From NCBI GenBank assembly GCA_965153355.1, contig OZ231126.1, forward strand, positions 51,150,001 to 51,214,000: a stretch of DNA of 64,000 nt, read 5' to 3'. This stretch comes from Flaccisagitta enflata (lineage: Eukaryota; Chaetognatha; Sagittoidea; Aphragmophora). Shown here piece by piece: positions 11,735 to 26,046 of the stretch. Each line of letters starts with the position of its first letter. Position 1 is the stretch's first letter. Position numbers and translations under genes: made by a program. The notes under the pieces are model-generated. The model made no database searches, had not been told where the DNA came from, and was given only the letters and a program-made list of their open reading frames with translations.

Positions 11735-11845
11735 AGTTAGTTAGTTGGTTGGTCCGTCTGTCGGTTTGTCTATCTTTCGGTCAGTCCAATTTTTCCGACG
11801 GTCTGTCAGTTTGTCCGGTCGTCTGTGGGTCGATGGCGACTAAAT
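11735..11845 (+). repeat. fam-H body fragment (GTCCGTCTGTCGG-rich)
   Basis: GTTGGTTGGTCCGTCTGTCGG and related tetramers lie in the third intron, without a recognisable head hairpin or tail. The region from 11850 to 12600 holds no gene that I can support; a short ACATGGACATAAACATGG duplication occurs near 11930-11965. Confidence 0.5.
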
Positions 11846-12651
11846 GGGTGGTACTGTCTTGAATCACCGATGGTTTCTACAAAGCATATGCACGCCAAAT
11901 GATTAAGTGGCAAATGTACCCATATCTTATGGACATGGACATAAACATGGACATAAACATGGACGTGTCACGTGCGAGAAATGGGCATGTCCACATTTGA
12001 GGACATGGATGTAGGAGAAAAGGCTTCAGAGACTTCAGACAAAGGCTCTCTGAAGGCCCAAATTATCGGACTGAAAGGCCGGTCAGACTGATTTTTCATA
12101 AGAAAAAATAAACAAAAATAAAAAAAGTAAAACGAAAAACATAGGAGTGTCTTGCATTTTTTGAAGGATTCAGTGACCAAACAGGTATTTAAATTTGAAA
12201 TTTCTATGGCAAAATAACAAAAAAGTGTCAGGGCCATCGGACTTTTATAAGTTGGCCTTGAAGTTGGGGCTGAAAGCCAAAAGCAATTTGCTCCCCCTGC
12301 ACCCACATTTGAGGATCGATAGAAGGGCGTGATCCCCGCTCAACAGAATTTTTTTCTATCTGCTCGTGATTCATCTCTACTTTTGTGAAAGAATGATACC
12401 TTCGCTTATTGACTTGCATTAAACTTGTCACTAATTAATGCCCAAATGTTATAAAAAGATTAATATAAAAAGAGAAAAAAGGCTATAATAATCGAAACTA
12501 AATTTGTTGCTGTCATTGTAAGAATTGAGAGATCTTCAATCTTGAATTCCTGCGAGTCCTCACGCGAGATCGAGAATTAGAGCGAACACCTATCGCTCAA
12601 CCACCCGACAACAACGACAAAGAAAACAGCCTCCCCCGCTCCAAAGCAAGG

Positions 12652-12836
12652 CCGGATACACGGCTACCCCAGTCGCGTGCGGGTGCGCAAGAGCAGTGCT
12701 GGAGAAGGTCACTACGACTAGAGCATTTGGGCAGGAGCAGTAGGCTCAAAAAGCTCAAAAACGACAAAAAAGTAAAAAGGGGACCGACCAAACTACCGAC
12801 CGACATAGCGGGGTGTATAGAGTCGCGACTAAAAAT
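12652..12836 (-). repeat. fam-H dispersed repeat, near full length
   Basis: On the minus strand the head is TTTTTAGTCGCGACTCTATA (hairpin 12821-12830). The loop has been lost, leaving the 10-base palindrome AGTCGCGACT. The body is rich in GTCGGT; the core holds CTGCCCAAATGCTC. The tail carries the matching stem half (plus AGTCGCGTG at 12671-12679) and ends TGTATCCGGCCTTG. Confidence 0.85.
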
Positions 12837-12868
12837 ATACATACATAAGAATAAGAAAAAAATCGAAA

Positions 12869-12891
12869 AACAACAACAACAACAACAACAA

Positions 12892-12954
<63 letters not shown>

Positions 12955-12985
12955 CTCCAATAACAACTTCAATAACAACAAAAGC
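12869..12985. repeat. (CAA)n microsatellite
   Basis: A near-pure CAA repeat to about 12955, followed by degenerate CAA-rich sequence. Glutamine and valine open frames across it are artefacts. Confidence 0.95.
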
Positions 12986-13050
12986 AACAATTATACCAAT
13001 AAAGGCGGCTAATCGCCGTAGGAAAAAAGTCGTAAATGCTGAGAGATGGA

Positions 13051-13290
<240 letters not shown>

Positions 13291-14318
13291 ACACAGGGTA
13301 TCAATATCGTTGTGGACAGGGGCATCCAACCCCATCCACACCCAGACCCCCCCACACAAGTATCTAGACCGCTTGTTTTTCCACTTTTCCAATTGGATGG
13401 ACAGACGGACCAACAGACCGATGGATGGACTGACAGACAAAGCCTCTCATAGAGTCCGGAGTTGAAATGAGAGAGAAAATGTGCTGCCAGGATGCATAAT
13501 TATCAACTAGGACATTTAAAAGTTCAAACAGACTTCCAATAACTCGATTTCGCTTTTGGGAAAACGCAAAATGTGGAAAAATAAAAAAAGATCTAAAATT
13601 CATAGCTTCAAAACTATTGATCGCACAGAATTCTGCTTGGCGTCATCTGAAAGAGGAGAATTAGCTCTTTCTTAGCTATTAATTTCATGCGTAGTCCCAT
13701 TCAGCTCCAGAAAAGCAGCAACTTTCTCAAACGCTTCATGAGGAAAAGGGAAAATAACTTTTCTTCGCGGAAATCAAAAAGTCTTCGAATCTTCGAATCT
13801 CGACTTTTTTCCAAATAATGACTTTACGCTAAGCCTGGCCTCGCACCTTCCTCCCGTCTCTCGAAACTTAAAAGTTGAATATTGATGACCTGAATTCCTT
13901 CCTCTCACTAGCCTTGAAAATGTGCTTAACAATTCACTCGAGTTAGTTGTCTTCGTTTGAAATTTCTAAGCAAGGTCATCTCTAACTTCACCACCCCCTT
14001 TTCCTCTCCCCCCCCCACCATCCCCTCGAACACCTAGAATCGCATCCTTATCACAATCCTTTTAGAAAAACTCACTCCCAGAATACTTCTTCTCGGTCCT
14101 GGATTTAAGAAAAACAAAACCTTTTAAAACTTGTAACATCTCGATTGTAATCTCTTCTCCTTTCTCCCACTTGAAACATTTCATTTTTGTGGCTTTTTCT
14201 TAAATTTCATTAGTTAAAGTATTGACGTCAAGTTTATATTCGTTTCCTATTTTCCCATGGTTACTTTACATACCAAAAAAAAACCTTATAGATTTTAAAG
14301 CTGATATCCTTTTTGGGC

Positions 14319-14880
14319 AGCGGCCCCAAAGGGCCGATGTCCTGTAGGACACAGGGTGAATTTCCAGACGTCCAGACAGCAGACGTGCACGTACGCTCCG
14401 TACGCACGTCCCACCCTCCTGAGGTCCTGGGCGCCCTCCAGACCCCAACGCCCCTCTGGCCCAAAATCAGCCCCCTCATCTAAAATCAGCCCCCTTCCTG
14501 GCCCAAAATCAGCCCTTCCTGCTCCAAAAATCAGCCCTCTCAAGCTCAAAATCAGCCCTCTGTGGCCCAACCAGCTCCTGACCTGCAACTGCCTCAGGCT
14601 AAAATCAGCTCTTTCAGCTCCAAAATTAGCCTCCAAATTAGCCCCAAATCAGCCTCAAGCCCAAAATCAGCCCTCTCAAGCCCCAAAATCAGCTTCTTCA
14701 GGCCTAAAATCAGCCCTTCCCCAGGCCCAAAATCAGCCTCCTTCAGCTCCAAAATTAGCTCTCTAATACCCTTAAATCAGCCTTTGTCAGGCTCAAAATT
14801 GTGTGTCAGCCCTTTAATGCCTTCAAGGACGTCTGAAATTCTGTACCTAGAAACTTACAGGACATCGGCCTTTAGCCGCT
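14319..14880. mobile_element. element with ~55-bp terminal inverted repeats and a minisatellite core
   Basis: The left end (AGCGGCCCCAAAGGGCCGATG, then CCTGTAGG, then GTGAATTTCCAGACGTCC) is matched in reverse complement by the right end (14827-14880). The interior, about 14455-14810, is a degenerate minisatellite of about 16-21 bp built on CCCAAAATCAGCCC. A third end-like copy lies at 14969-15005, and a related end at about 49690-49735, so the ends are dispersed. No transposase frame and no clear target duplication were seen. Confidence 0.65.
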
Positions 14881-14968
14881 TTTTGTTCTGCTTCCACTTT
14901 ATACTTCTTCAGCTGATCACTCCTAGCAGGGCATCGGGTACCGCTGACCATGTGCGATCCTTGGATGA

Positions 14969-15223
14969 CTAGTTGTCCTGTAGAACACGGGTGAATTTCA
15001 AGACATTCGTCCGTCTGTTCATCCGTCTGTCCGTCCATGTGTAGGTCAGTCCCCCCCTGAGGCTACTCAGGCCCCTCTTGGGCCTAAAGTCAGTCCTCTA
15101 ATGCCCAAAATCAACCCTCTTAGACCCCAAAATCATAAGTTAGCAACGCCCAGACGCAATTTGTAAAAGACATCTGCGCTTCGTTAAAGCGGAGAAAAGA
15201 TAAGCATATTACCACCCGACTAT

Positions 15224-15270
<47 letters not shown>

Positions 15271-15275
15271 GCCTA
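14969..15275. repeat. end-fragment of the 14.3 kb element, CCCAAAATCA repeats and (CTGT)n
   Basis: TGTCCTGTAGAACACGGGTG repeats the left end of the preceding element. Further CCCAAAATCA units lie at about 15060-15140 and a pure (CTGT)n tract at about 15222-15272. Confidence 0.6.
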
Positions 15276-15583
15276 TCTATTTCTAATTCTGTTCTATCTG
15301 TATACGGCGGCTCGCATGTGATCATGTGAAGACGAAATTTTATGTGTCAATGTACGTTATGAATTCTACATGGATACAACTGATAAGACTTCTGCTGAGT
15401 ATTACTAAACCGTGGGTCATGAGTGATAATCTGAACGCCAAATAATGCAATGATTTGTTTATGAATTTTATGATTATACAAACATAACCTCTGAACCATA
15501 GGTGATTTTTTCCGCTGTCTGTCAGTTTGTCTGTCTGTACGCCTGGGTGTCTGATCATGTTTGTTTATTTGTCTCTCTTGTCT

Positions 15584-15700
<117 letters not shown>

Positions 15701-15854
15701 GGGGAAATGGGAGATTGGTCCAGCGAAAAGAGTCCATTTTTCCTGCTCCTGAATAAGAATTTGTCCGTCTCCGTAATCAGAATTCCATGAATATTCAAGA
15801 ACGTGCTTCTTCCGCCAGAAATTAGAGGTGACAGTGACGCTGGGGGCGGATGAG

Positions 15855-15858
15855 AGAC

Positions 15859-15915
<57 letters not shown>

Positions 15916-15931
15916 TTGAGAAGAGAAGAGA

Positions 15932-15995
<64 letters not shown>

Positions 15996-16008
15996 CAGAC
16001 AGAAAGGC

Positions 16009-16068
<60 letters not shown>

Positions 16069-16115
16069 GAACAGACTGTCAAACACACAGACAGACAAAC
16101 AGACAGACAGACAAT
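15855..16115. repeat. (GA)n grading into (GACA)n
   Basis: (GA)n with a short GAAGAGAAGA interruption changes near 15993 to (GACA)n, which extends to about 16070 and then degenerates. Confidence 0.95.
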
Positions 16116-16184
16116 GATGGAGAAAATGAGTTGAATGAGTAAATGCAAATTAACAAAGAGATAAGAATTACTAGAACCACCCTA

Positions 16185-16333
16185 AAAGTTGCCGACAGTG
16201 ACGCAGGGGCAGTAAATCATAAATGTGAAGCATAAATCACTCGCGAAAGAATGTAATGGACCGACAAATCTGCGCACCTTTGCATGGACTGACCAACCGA
16301 CACAACGTTAACATTTGCTTGTCTGCAACTTTA
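16185..16333 (-). repeat. fam-H dispersed repeat, diverged
   Basis: On the minus strand the head is AGTTGCAGACAAGCAA (16315-16330) and the tail carries GCAACT (plus AGTTGC at 16187-16192). Head and tail therefore use the same AGTTGC variant although the body is strongly diverged. The GACCAACCGAC run and GCAGGGGC core are still visible. Confidence 0.6.
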
Positions 16334-17242
16334 GAAAATGATATGAGAATTAGAGATGGGTAAACACAGACAGAGTCTTAGACTATAGACCTAGAGCCAC
16401 AGGCCGACTGAGAGATATTCAGTCTCAACCTGCGAAAAAATACAAAGACAGGGAATAATGTTGCATGGCACGACCTCTGAATAAATAGACAGATTTTGCA
16501 CCGCGAACGAGCAAGTTCCAACGCCGACAGAAATTGAAAATGAACAGAACTATGGGACAGGTTGTTATGAATATTGATAAGAGCTAGAAACATTCATGAT
16601 AAACAGAAGAAGCAGGAAGCCTTTAAGGCAAGGTAAACAGTCTAACTCTCCCCCCCCACCCCCCCCCCCCAAAATAAAAGTAAAAAGACAAAAAAATCTC
16701 TCAGACTAGGGCGGTCCCCCACTTAAAAAAAGAAAAAGAACCCAAAACACAACAAAGAGAGAGAGAGATTAAGAAAATATTGATTCTCCGCTTTCTCTCT
16801 CAGGATCCGAAAACATGTTTTCATAGCGCAATGATATACGCTTCAGTCTTTCAGCTCTCCGACCGTGAAATAACATCAACTTCATTTGAACTGGAATATT
16901 TGACACCCCCTCTTTCCCTTGTCCCCATCGCCCCCCCCCCCCAAAAAAAAAGACTCCAAACATTCAGCCCCATCGCCATTATATGAGTTGGACAACATGC
17001 AACAATACTTTACAACCACAATTTAGATTGGGGAGCCTTAGGAGCTTTTTCTGGTGTTAAATCCGGACCTTTCACCGCTATCCCCAAATTTCACCTCGAA
17101 AATAAGATGTATCAATTCCATTTACCATCTTTCTCCCTGTCTGAAGAGTGTCATCATCTTTCAAATGGGACCTTGCACTACTCCCGGGCAACAATAACAA
17201 GAACAACAACAACGGCCTTTTACTCTTAGACTTAGCGTTTAC

Positions 17243-17305
17243 CTGTTAGAGAAACAAAGAGAAACGGAGACGGCAGCACCCCTGACGGTCCTCATGGGAC
17301 TAACA
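17243..17305 (-). CDS. possible exon of the minus-strand Ig-domain gene
   Basis: On the minus strand a good donor (AACAG|GTAAACG) follows a frame reading SPMRTVRGAAVSVSLCFSN, which has the look of Ig-domain A and B strands ending in the first conserved Cys. The acceptor (AAACTCAG) has a poor pyrimidine tract, and its phase does not join directly to the exon at 20035-20129. Treat as tentative. The 900 bp on its left (16334-17240) show no gene. Confidence 0.3.
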
Positions 17306-17359
17306 CTGAGTTTGTTGCAGCCGGAAGCCGCGGTTGAATGGGCGTGGAGGTGGCTTCGA

Positions 17360-17760
<401 letters not shown>

Positions 17761-17929
17761 GAGATCTGCATTTTGGTAATAAAGAATAGAAAGGGTGTTT
17801 TTTTGTCCAAACCAAGATGTCCGCGGAAAAAAAGACATACGGAGAGTGGAGGTTTTGGGGAACTAGTGAATGAATGAATGGATCATGGAATACCGAGTGA
17901 TCCATACGCATACAAGCACCCGCACCCAC

Positions 17930-18220
<291 letters not shown>

Positions 18221-18867
18221 AAATGAAGCTAAGCAGCCACTACACATTGGTCACCACAAATTGACTCATTTCCTTTGAGAATGTGCGGGAAAGAGATTAG
18301 AGTTTTCTTGCGTCTGGCTGCAATTGCTAAGGCAAATCTTGAATTGCCCATCTGTCCATTTCCTGTTGTCGTGATCGTATTTTTCCTCCTCGGAGACGTC
18401 ACGCGACAAAAAAAAAAATCATACATAACAAAAAAAAAAATCATACATAACAAATGAGGTTAATATCCAATTGCCTGAAAGAAACAAAAAGTAGTCGCAA
18501 GTCTCATGACACTTTAAACGGTGACGATGTTGAGAGAGGCAAACACGGGCTTTCTGCTTCCAAACCACGTTTAATATTATTAAGTTAACAACACTATGAT
18601 AGCTTAACACCTCAAATACAAAATAAACCACTGTGTGATACGGACCCACGCGCACACGAACACAAATTCACTAAAAGACTCCCAAGCATAGTCTTATGAA
18701 AGTGCCATTTTGCAATATTAAAAAAAAAAGGAAAGCAGTCAAAACAACTAAAGTGAAATTTTACCCATGAAAACATTTCTAGATGATGAATTACCGACTA
18801 GAGTCTGCAAGACTTTTTTCAGAACATAATTGTGAGTCTACAAATAGGAGAAAAAAATATTTCGTCG

Positions 18868-20018
<1,151 letters not shown>

Positions 20019-20034
20019 CTAATATGGCTCTTAC

Positions 20035-20129
20035 CATTAAAGCGGACGAGATCTTGACTGAGTCCGGGCAGACGACTTTTGGCGGAGGAACGAACCACAG
20101 AGACACGTTCTTCGAGGCCAACAAAGCGC
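20035..20129 (-). CDS. Ig-like domain exon of a cell-surface gene
   Basis: On the minus strand the acceptor GACACGCAG and the donor AATG|GTAAGAG bound 95 bases. Starting with two bases of a split codon, the frame contains NVSLWFVPPP and then VVCPDSVKI and ends in phase 0. This resembles the last strand of one Ig domain (xVSLxVxPP) followed by the start of the next. It lies on the same strand as the exons at 23.37 and 26.05 kb. In the best frames it does not join the 23.37 kb exon directly, so at least one more exon would be needed between them. Confidence 0.5.
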
Positions 20130-20530
20130 CTGCGTGTCAAAAGGACCAACAAAAAAGAGAGAAAACACGACGCAATGAGTGAACATAGGAGGAAAAGTGG
20201 TTTGAAGAGTTGGGCGGACGGATGGCAATCAAAGGACACTCTTTGTAGTAAATGATTTCGAAAAAGTTATAGAATAACTGATTTTCAATGACTATCATCT
20301 TGATTTTACATAGGTCGAGGTACACACAGAGAGGCAATTTTCACGGTCAAATCATAATTAAAAAAAAAAGAAGAAATAATGAATTCATAATCTTTAAAAA
20401 AAGAAATCATATTCTTGATATGAATCATTCATTTATTTGCATTGATAATCATTTATGTGTTCAAAACTAGTTGGAAGAATTGAGAAGAGAAAAAAGAAAA
20501 TTAGCCTCCATTCCTTGACTTGTCTTTTGT

Positions 20531-20668
20531 AAAATTCATAATCTGTCTCTGAATGCATAAATTTGCATTTCTAAAATCATGGCCCTGTTCTAAAGACATG
20601 TGAGAGAGGGGCCATTTTCTTAGAAATGCAAAATTTTGCAATCAGAGACAGATTAAGAATTTCACGTA
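20531..20668. repeat. ~140-bp imperfect stem-loop (MITE-like)
   Basis: Arms of about 55 bases, AATCTGTCTCTGAATGCA... and its diverged complement, surround a short loop near 20590. No target duplication is obvious. Confidence 0.6.
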
Positions 20669-20799
20669 AAATGATTTTCCAAATTTGCTGTTCCTGTGCA
20701 CTTTAACATATAAAGGCGCCTCTCGCCGTAGGAAAGAATGTAAATATGAGCGCATTCTTTCTTAATTTGTCTTTCCCTCTGGGGCCTCTTTCTACTTTT

Positions 20800-20875
20800 T
20801 TAGTCGCGTGAACTAGCTCTGTCGGTCAGTCTGTCTGTTGGTCGGTCGGTCCGTCACCTAACATTTTTGAAATAT
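20800..20875 (+). repeat. fam-H head fragment
   Basis: TTTTTAGTCGCGTG is followed by GCTCTGTCGGTCAG and GTCGGTCGGTCCGTCAC. The stem partner is decayed and no tail is present. A TCGCCGTAGGAAA motif near 20725 is shared with sequence near 13015. Confidence 0.6.
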
Positions 20876-21025
20876 AGCTAAAATCTTTATTTTATAGGTA
20901 CTTTAGGGTACTTAAGTATCTAAGTACTTTGGTACCTAAGTACCTAAATAACTAAGTACCTAAGTACTTAAGTACCAAAATACCTAAGTACTTAAGTACC
21001 TTAAGTACCCAAAGTATGTACCTAA

Positions 21026-21983
21026 GTAACCATGGCGTCAATAAAAATGGCCGCCTATTCAAACCCCTCCCCTGACTTCAATTTTTTGACTAGCTTCATA
21101 ATTTTTTAGGTGGTAATAGAACTTCAAATTTCTGACTCAGAGAAAAAATCAGAACTCAAAAAAGTTTACAAATGTACCCGTGGCATCAATTTTTGTGAAA
21201 GGCATCCAAATATGGACCTGCCAAATCACTTTTTTTTGCATTTCTTGGTTTTTGTAATGTTTTACAAAAACTCATGCCACAGGCACAAAAATACACTTTT
21301 TTGAGTTCTGATTTTTGCAGCAGGTCAATAAATTGTAAAACTATCACACACTTGAAGAAAATTGCCCCTGTTTCAAAAAATTATTTCATTAAAGAGGTGG
21401 GACAACAGGTGTTTAAGAGATAATTTTGCACATTTTCAGTAAAATCAACAAAAAGTAGTGCAAAAATCAACATTTTTAAATTCTGATTTTTCTGTTGAGT
21501 CGGAAATTTGATGAACTATTCCCACCTTAAAAATTGTTAGACTAGTTGAAAAAATGAGCTCACTGTGAAAAATTGAAGTTAGTAATGAAATTTTATCAAA
21601 AACTGATTTCACTCCCTTGTTTCACAATCATTACTGTGACCACAAAAATTAACTTTTTTGAGTTCTGAATTTTGTGCTGAGTTGAATATCATTAATACTT
21701 TCTTAATCTTTAAAAGATTCAAAAGCAAAGTTGAAAAAAAAAGTCTTTTCTTGAAGTTCTAAAAAAATCATTGTGAAAAGTTATTGATCAATTTATGTTA
21801 GAATACTGTTCACAAAAATTAATGCTGCAGACACAAAAATTAACTTTTTAGAATTCTGATTTTTTTGCTAGGTCATAAATTCAAAATATTATCACCATCT
21901 CAAAAATTTTAAAGCTAGTCCAAAAACTAAACTCACAACAGCAAATTGAACATGGCGGCCATTTTTATTGACGCCATGGTTAC
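21026..21983. mobile_element. ~960-bp element with 30-bp perfect inverted ends
   Basis: GTAACCATGGCGTCAATAAA... (21026-21055) is matched exactly in reverse complement at 21954-21983. The interior holds four or five diverged units of about 190 bp around TTGAGTTCTGATTTTTGC. Flanking CTAA direct repeats cannot be separated from the host satellite. No transposase frame is visible. Confidence 0.75.
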
Positions 21984-22008
21984 CTAATTACTTGAATACC
22001 TAAGTACT

Positions 22009-22649
22009 AGCCTGTACTGAAATGACTAAATCCAAAATAATCGAAATTCTACGAGCAGTTCATGTTGTGGAGCTGTCTTGGGCTTCTATTGTCATCATTT
22101 TCAGCTTTAAAAGTTTACATCTTGGTTTCCGCGCCTTACCTTGAACTTCCCATGTGTCAATAGAAAACTAAAAATTTCAAATTGCTTAAATCAAAATTTT
22201 GACTGCAGATTTGAAATCTGCATGAAAAACTGTCTGTTGAAAGTGCTTTTCTTTTTTCAAAATTCCTTTGGGATCATTGTTAAAATCCACGCTAAAGATT
22301 TCTAAAGAAGGTAAGTTCAATGATTTTACAAAGACATTAAAAAGAAAGGTATGTTTCGCGATATTTGGCAGCACTTTTGACCACCTTCTAATTGGAATAT
22401 CAAAAAAGGAAAACACTTTCAATTAACAGTTTTTCTGCAGATTCCAAATCTGCAGTCAGAGTTGGAATTTAATAATTTTGAAATTTTGGATTTCCTATAG
22501 GGGTAGTGTTTATAGAAGGTAAGGCGCGGCCGCCTAAGAGTAGAATTTTAAAGCCAATATTGATTTCAATAGAAGCCTAAGACAGTCCCACAACATGATC
22601 TGCTCATAGAATGTTTATTTTATTGCTTTTTGTCATTTAGGTACAGGCT
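22009..22649. mobile_element. 641-bp palindromic element with ACT flanks
   Basis: AGCCTGTAC...GTACAGGCT ends bound two diverged arms of about 300 bp, for example GAGCAGTTCATGTTGTGG against the complement near 22590. The flanks are ACT (22006-22008 and 22650-22652), a 3-bp repeat as in the larger palindromic family at 4.2 and 51.7 kb, although the end sequences differ. Confidence 0.7.
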
Positions 22650-22924
22650 ACTAAGTACCTTATCACTTAAGTACCCAAATTATCTAAAGTATGTACCTAA
22701 GTACTTAAGTACCTTAGTACCTATGTACTCATGTACTTAAGTACCTAAGTACTTAAGTACATAAGTACTTAAGTACCTAAGTACTTAAGTACCTAAATAC
22801 CTAAGTACTTAAGTACCTAAGTACCTAAGTATCAAAGCTCCCTTATTACCCTAGATACCACGGGACTCAGGTTTGTCGACCTTGTTTCCTTTATTACTTC
22901 TGCTCTCTTCCTCTTTTCCTCCCC

Positions 22925-22972
22925 TAGCTTTCTATCTCTTTCTCTTTCTCTTTCTCTTTCTCTTTCTCCCTC

Positions 22973-23018
<46 letters not shown>
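22925..23018. repeat. (TTTCTC)n / (CT)n
   Basis: Hexanucleotide TTTCTC units pass into pure CT repeats. Confidence 0.9.
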
Positions 23019-23021
<3 letters not shown>

Positions 23022-23061
23022 GGCACTCGGTCTTTGCTCTGAGGACGGATGTTTTAGAACA

Positions 23062-23196
23062 AGGCCAAGTAGGCCAATAGGTGCGACGGTGTGGATCGTC
23101 GAACGAATGCGTTACCAACAGACCAACAGACCAACCGACCGACCAACCAACCAACGGACGCAGCCAGTTATAGAGGTGCTTTGTCGCACCTAAAAA
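23062..23196 (-). repeat. fam-H2 dispersed repeat, complete
   Basis: On the minus strand: TTTTTAGGTGCGACAAAGCACC with the hairpin at 23174-23191, then CTATAA, a GTTGGTCGGTC run, GTAACGCATTCG, a tail GTCGCACCT (plus AGGTGCGAC, 23079-23087) and the end TTGGCCTACTTGGCCTTGTT. The nine bases AGGTGCGAC at the head complement the tail perfectly, so head and tail can pair as an alternative to the local hairpin. Confidence 0.85.
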
Positions 23197-23365
23197 TGGA
23201 TACGTCACCAAAAGTTTAAAACATTTTTTCAAACAACTAAGCGATCGTCAATCTGTAGCCAACACCAAACACTTAATAGTAAATAGCTCTAATTTAGATA
23301 AAGTTTTTGCAGTTTAAATAAAGTGATTGGACATTGATTTTGGCTGATCATTATTTAGGGCTTAC

Positions 23366-23451
23366 CTGTAACTGGTGAAGTGACCCACCAAACCAGCATT
23401 GCGTGCGCAGAGCCGCCAGCTGAAGTCGACTGTGACGACCTCAATGCGTGG
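23366..23451 (-). CDS. Ig-like domain exon of a cell-surface gene
   Basis: On the minus strand the acceptor TTCCTTCAG and the donor TTACAG|GTAAGCC bound 86 bases. In phase 0 the frame reads VTVDFSWRLCARNAGLVG, which has the typical F-strand signature of an Ig domain (xxCxAxNxxG). It ends in phase 2. Its entry phase fits the candidate exon at 25014-25086. The family cannot be named further. Confidence 0.55.
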
Positions 23452-23616
23452 CTGAAGGAATTTGATTTGGAAATAAGAGGAAAGAGAGATGAGAAGAGAA
23501 ACAAATGAGCAACAACGGATTAATATCTCCGCCGAGTCACATCGACCGCGTGTTTGCGAGTCTGCGTGTGAAGGACAGAGGGCTTTCGCACGGAGGGCAA
23601 GGAGATAAAACATACA

Positions 23617-23619
<3 letters not shown>

Positions 23620-23653
<34 letters not shown>

Positions 23654-23687
23654 AGAAAGAAGAAAGAAGAAAGAGAAAGAAGAGAAA

Positions 23688-23750
<63 letters not shown>

Positions 23751-23755
23751 GAAAA
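23620..23755. repeat. (GA)n with GAAGAAA interruption
   Basis: Two (GA)n tracts (about 23622-23650 and 23693-23746) flank an AAGAAAGAAG segment. Confidence 0.9.
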
Positions 23756-24284
23756 AGGAAGAGACAGACAGAGTCAGGAAAACTGAGCGTCATAAAAACG
23801 ACCGACAGACACACAGACAGAGAAAGACAGATAAAGAAAGTGATAACTGAAACAAATATGAATGAGTGAAAAACAGAAGTGGACATTCCAGACAAAGTTG
23901 AAGGGAACCAGGAAAAGTGTACAAGGAATGGAAAAAAGAAAAAAGTTCTTTTTCGTATCCAATATAAACAAGTATTGAGGACTGATGATAATGTTTCTTT
24001 GTGATAATGATATTCCAAGAATAATCTATACACATTGTGCAGGAGAAAAGGAAACCGTATGCGAGATAGTTCGACAGAGAGGAAAACACAGAGGTACTAA
24101 TATTATCATTTAATTGAAACAAAAGCAATGTTTTTGTGCGATCAGATAATGGAAAGAAAAAAATATAGCATAAGGAGATATGAATCGACAATGAGAACAT
24201 ATCGCAGTATCGACAGTTCAACATGAAAGAACATGAAAGTTTCTATACATCAAGAAATTATACATTTTAAAATGTTTGGAAAGA

Positions 24285-24462
<178 letters not shown>

Positions 24463-25013
24463 TAAAGATTTCTTTATTTTGAAAGGCGTCTTAGACATTG
24501 AACGATTATAAAGTACCATTCTTCCAGGGAATTTCTGTTTGCGGAATGGAAAGATATATGGAATAAAGGGCTTTATATTCAAAGTTGAATGAGGATAATG
24601 ACACGGGATTTGAAGTCGAGGAAGAAATCTAATCGTCAACAACCTACCCAGTTAAGAACTTAAGCTCTCTTCACCCCCTCACAGAAAAAAAAAACATTTT
24701 ATCTGTTTCCGAATCTCCTCCCAAACCTTTAAGTCTCGACGCAGATTCAATAGTGCAAGCACATACATGTACAAGGCATGCTATGTTCGTGAAATGGTGT
24801 CAACTCGTATAACAACTGGAACTGTGGAACAATGTTTGTAAAATGGTGCCAAAACTGAAATAAAAAGAAAAGGGCTTTATGAGCCCTCACCGACTACTTG
24901 ATACGCGCAAGTGCGCTACTCCTTGTTTTTCATTGAACATAAATTACATAATCTGAAAGGAAAAACTCTTCTTCCTCAATCTATGCCTTCTGAGCCAAAC
25001 CAAATCCGCTTAC

Positions 25014-25086
25014 CAAGTACCAATTCAACAAATAACCCGAGGACACCATTGATTCTGTTTCTTTACAAACCTCGACCGACTTGATT
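25014..25086 (-). CDS. weak candidate exon of the Ig-domain gene
   Basis: On the minus strand a good donor (TACTTG|GTAAGCG) follows 24 codons that include KSVEVCKETESMVSS. The acceptor (ATTTTCAAG) is weak. Its phases fit both neighbours: one base completes the codon left by the exon at 26047-26253, and it ends in phase 0 for the exon at 23366-23451. Phase agreement is the main support. Confidence 0.35.
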
Positions 25087-25119
25087 CTTGAAAATCCATA
25101 ATCTATTTGACACCAACTG

Positions 25120-25299
<180 letters not shown>

Positions 25300-25369
25300 A
25301 AACAGACGCCATCTGCGCTTTTGAGCACACATCTAATTATTCTCACATTCTCCTACACTCTAAGTCCAT

Positions 25370-25729
<360 letters not shown>

Positions 25730-25944
25730 TCCACAGGAAACAGTAGCCTGGAACTCCCATTAGTGATGAGTGACTCATTATTCAGTGACGCCTAAATCTT
25801 GGCGTTTCCATCACATTTGTCCTTCTTATTTCAATGGTTAGATTGCAGCTCCCAAAGATATCTTTTCCACTAAACCTATCATGACAGTATCAAATATTTC
25901 TTAATTGAAAAATGCTAAGACTTGACCGATGAATTGAATTGGAA

Positions 25945-25954
25945 GAGAGAGAGA

Positions 25955-26022
<68 letters not shown>
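25945..26022. repeat. (GA)n microsatellite
   Basis: GA tract lying just downstream, in minus-strand gene orientation, of the exon that ends at 26047. Confidence 0.95.
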
Positions 26023-26046
26023 AACTTAATCTTCTTCAACACTTAC

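Larger units (their letters stand above)
20895..22840. repeat. AAGTACTTAGGTACCT satellite split by two inverted-repeat elements
   Basis: Self-complementary 8-16 bp units (AAGTACCTAAGTACTT) occur at about 20895-21025, 21984-22008 and 22650-22840. The spacers are two separate inverted-repeat insertions, which suggests an originally continuous array. Confidence 0.8.

Noticed and set aside
14223-14230. A further CRE site TGACGTCA
   Set aside because: It is a single isolated copy in AT-rich sequence and does not form a cluster, so it carries little weight.
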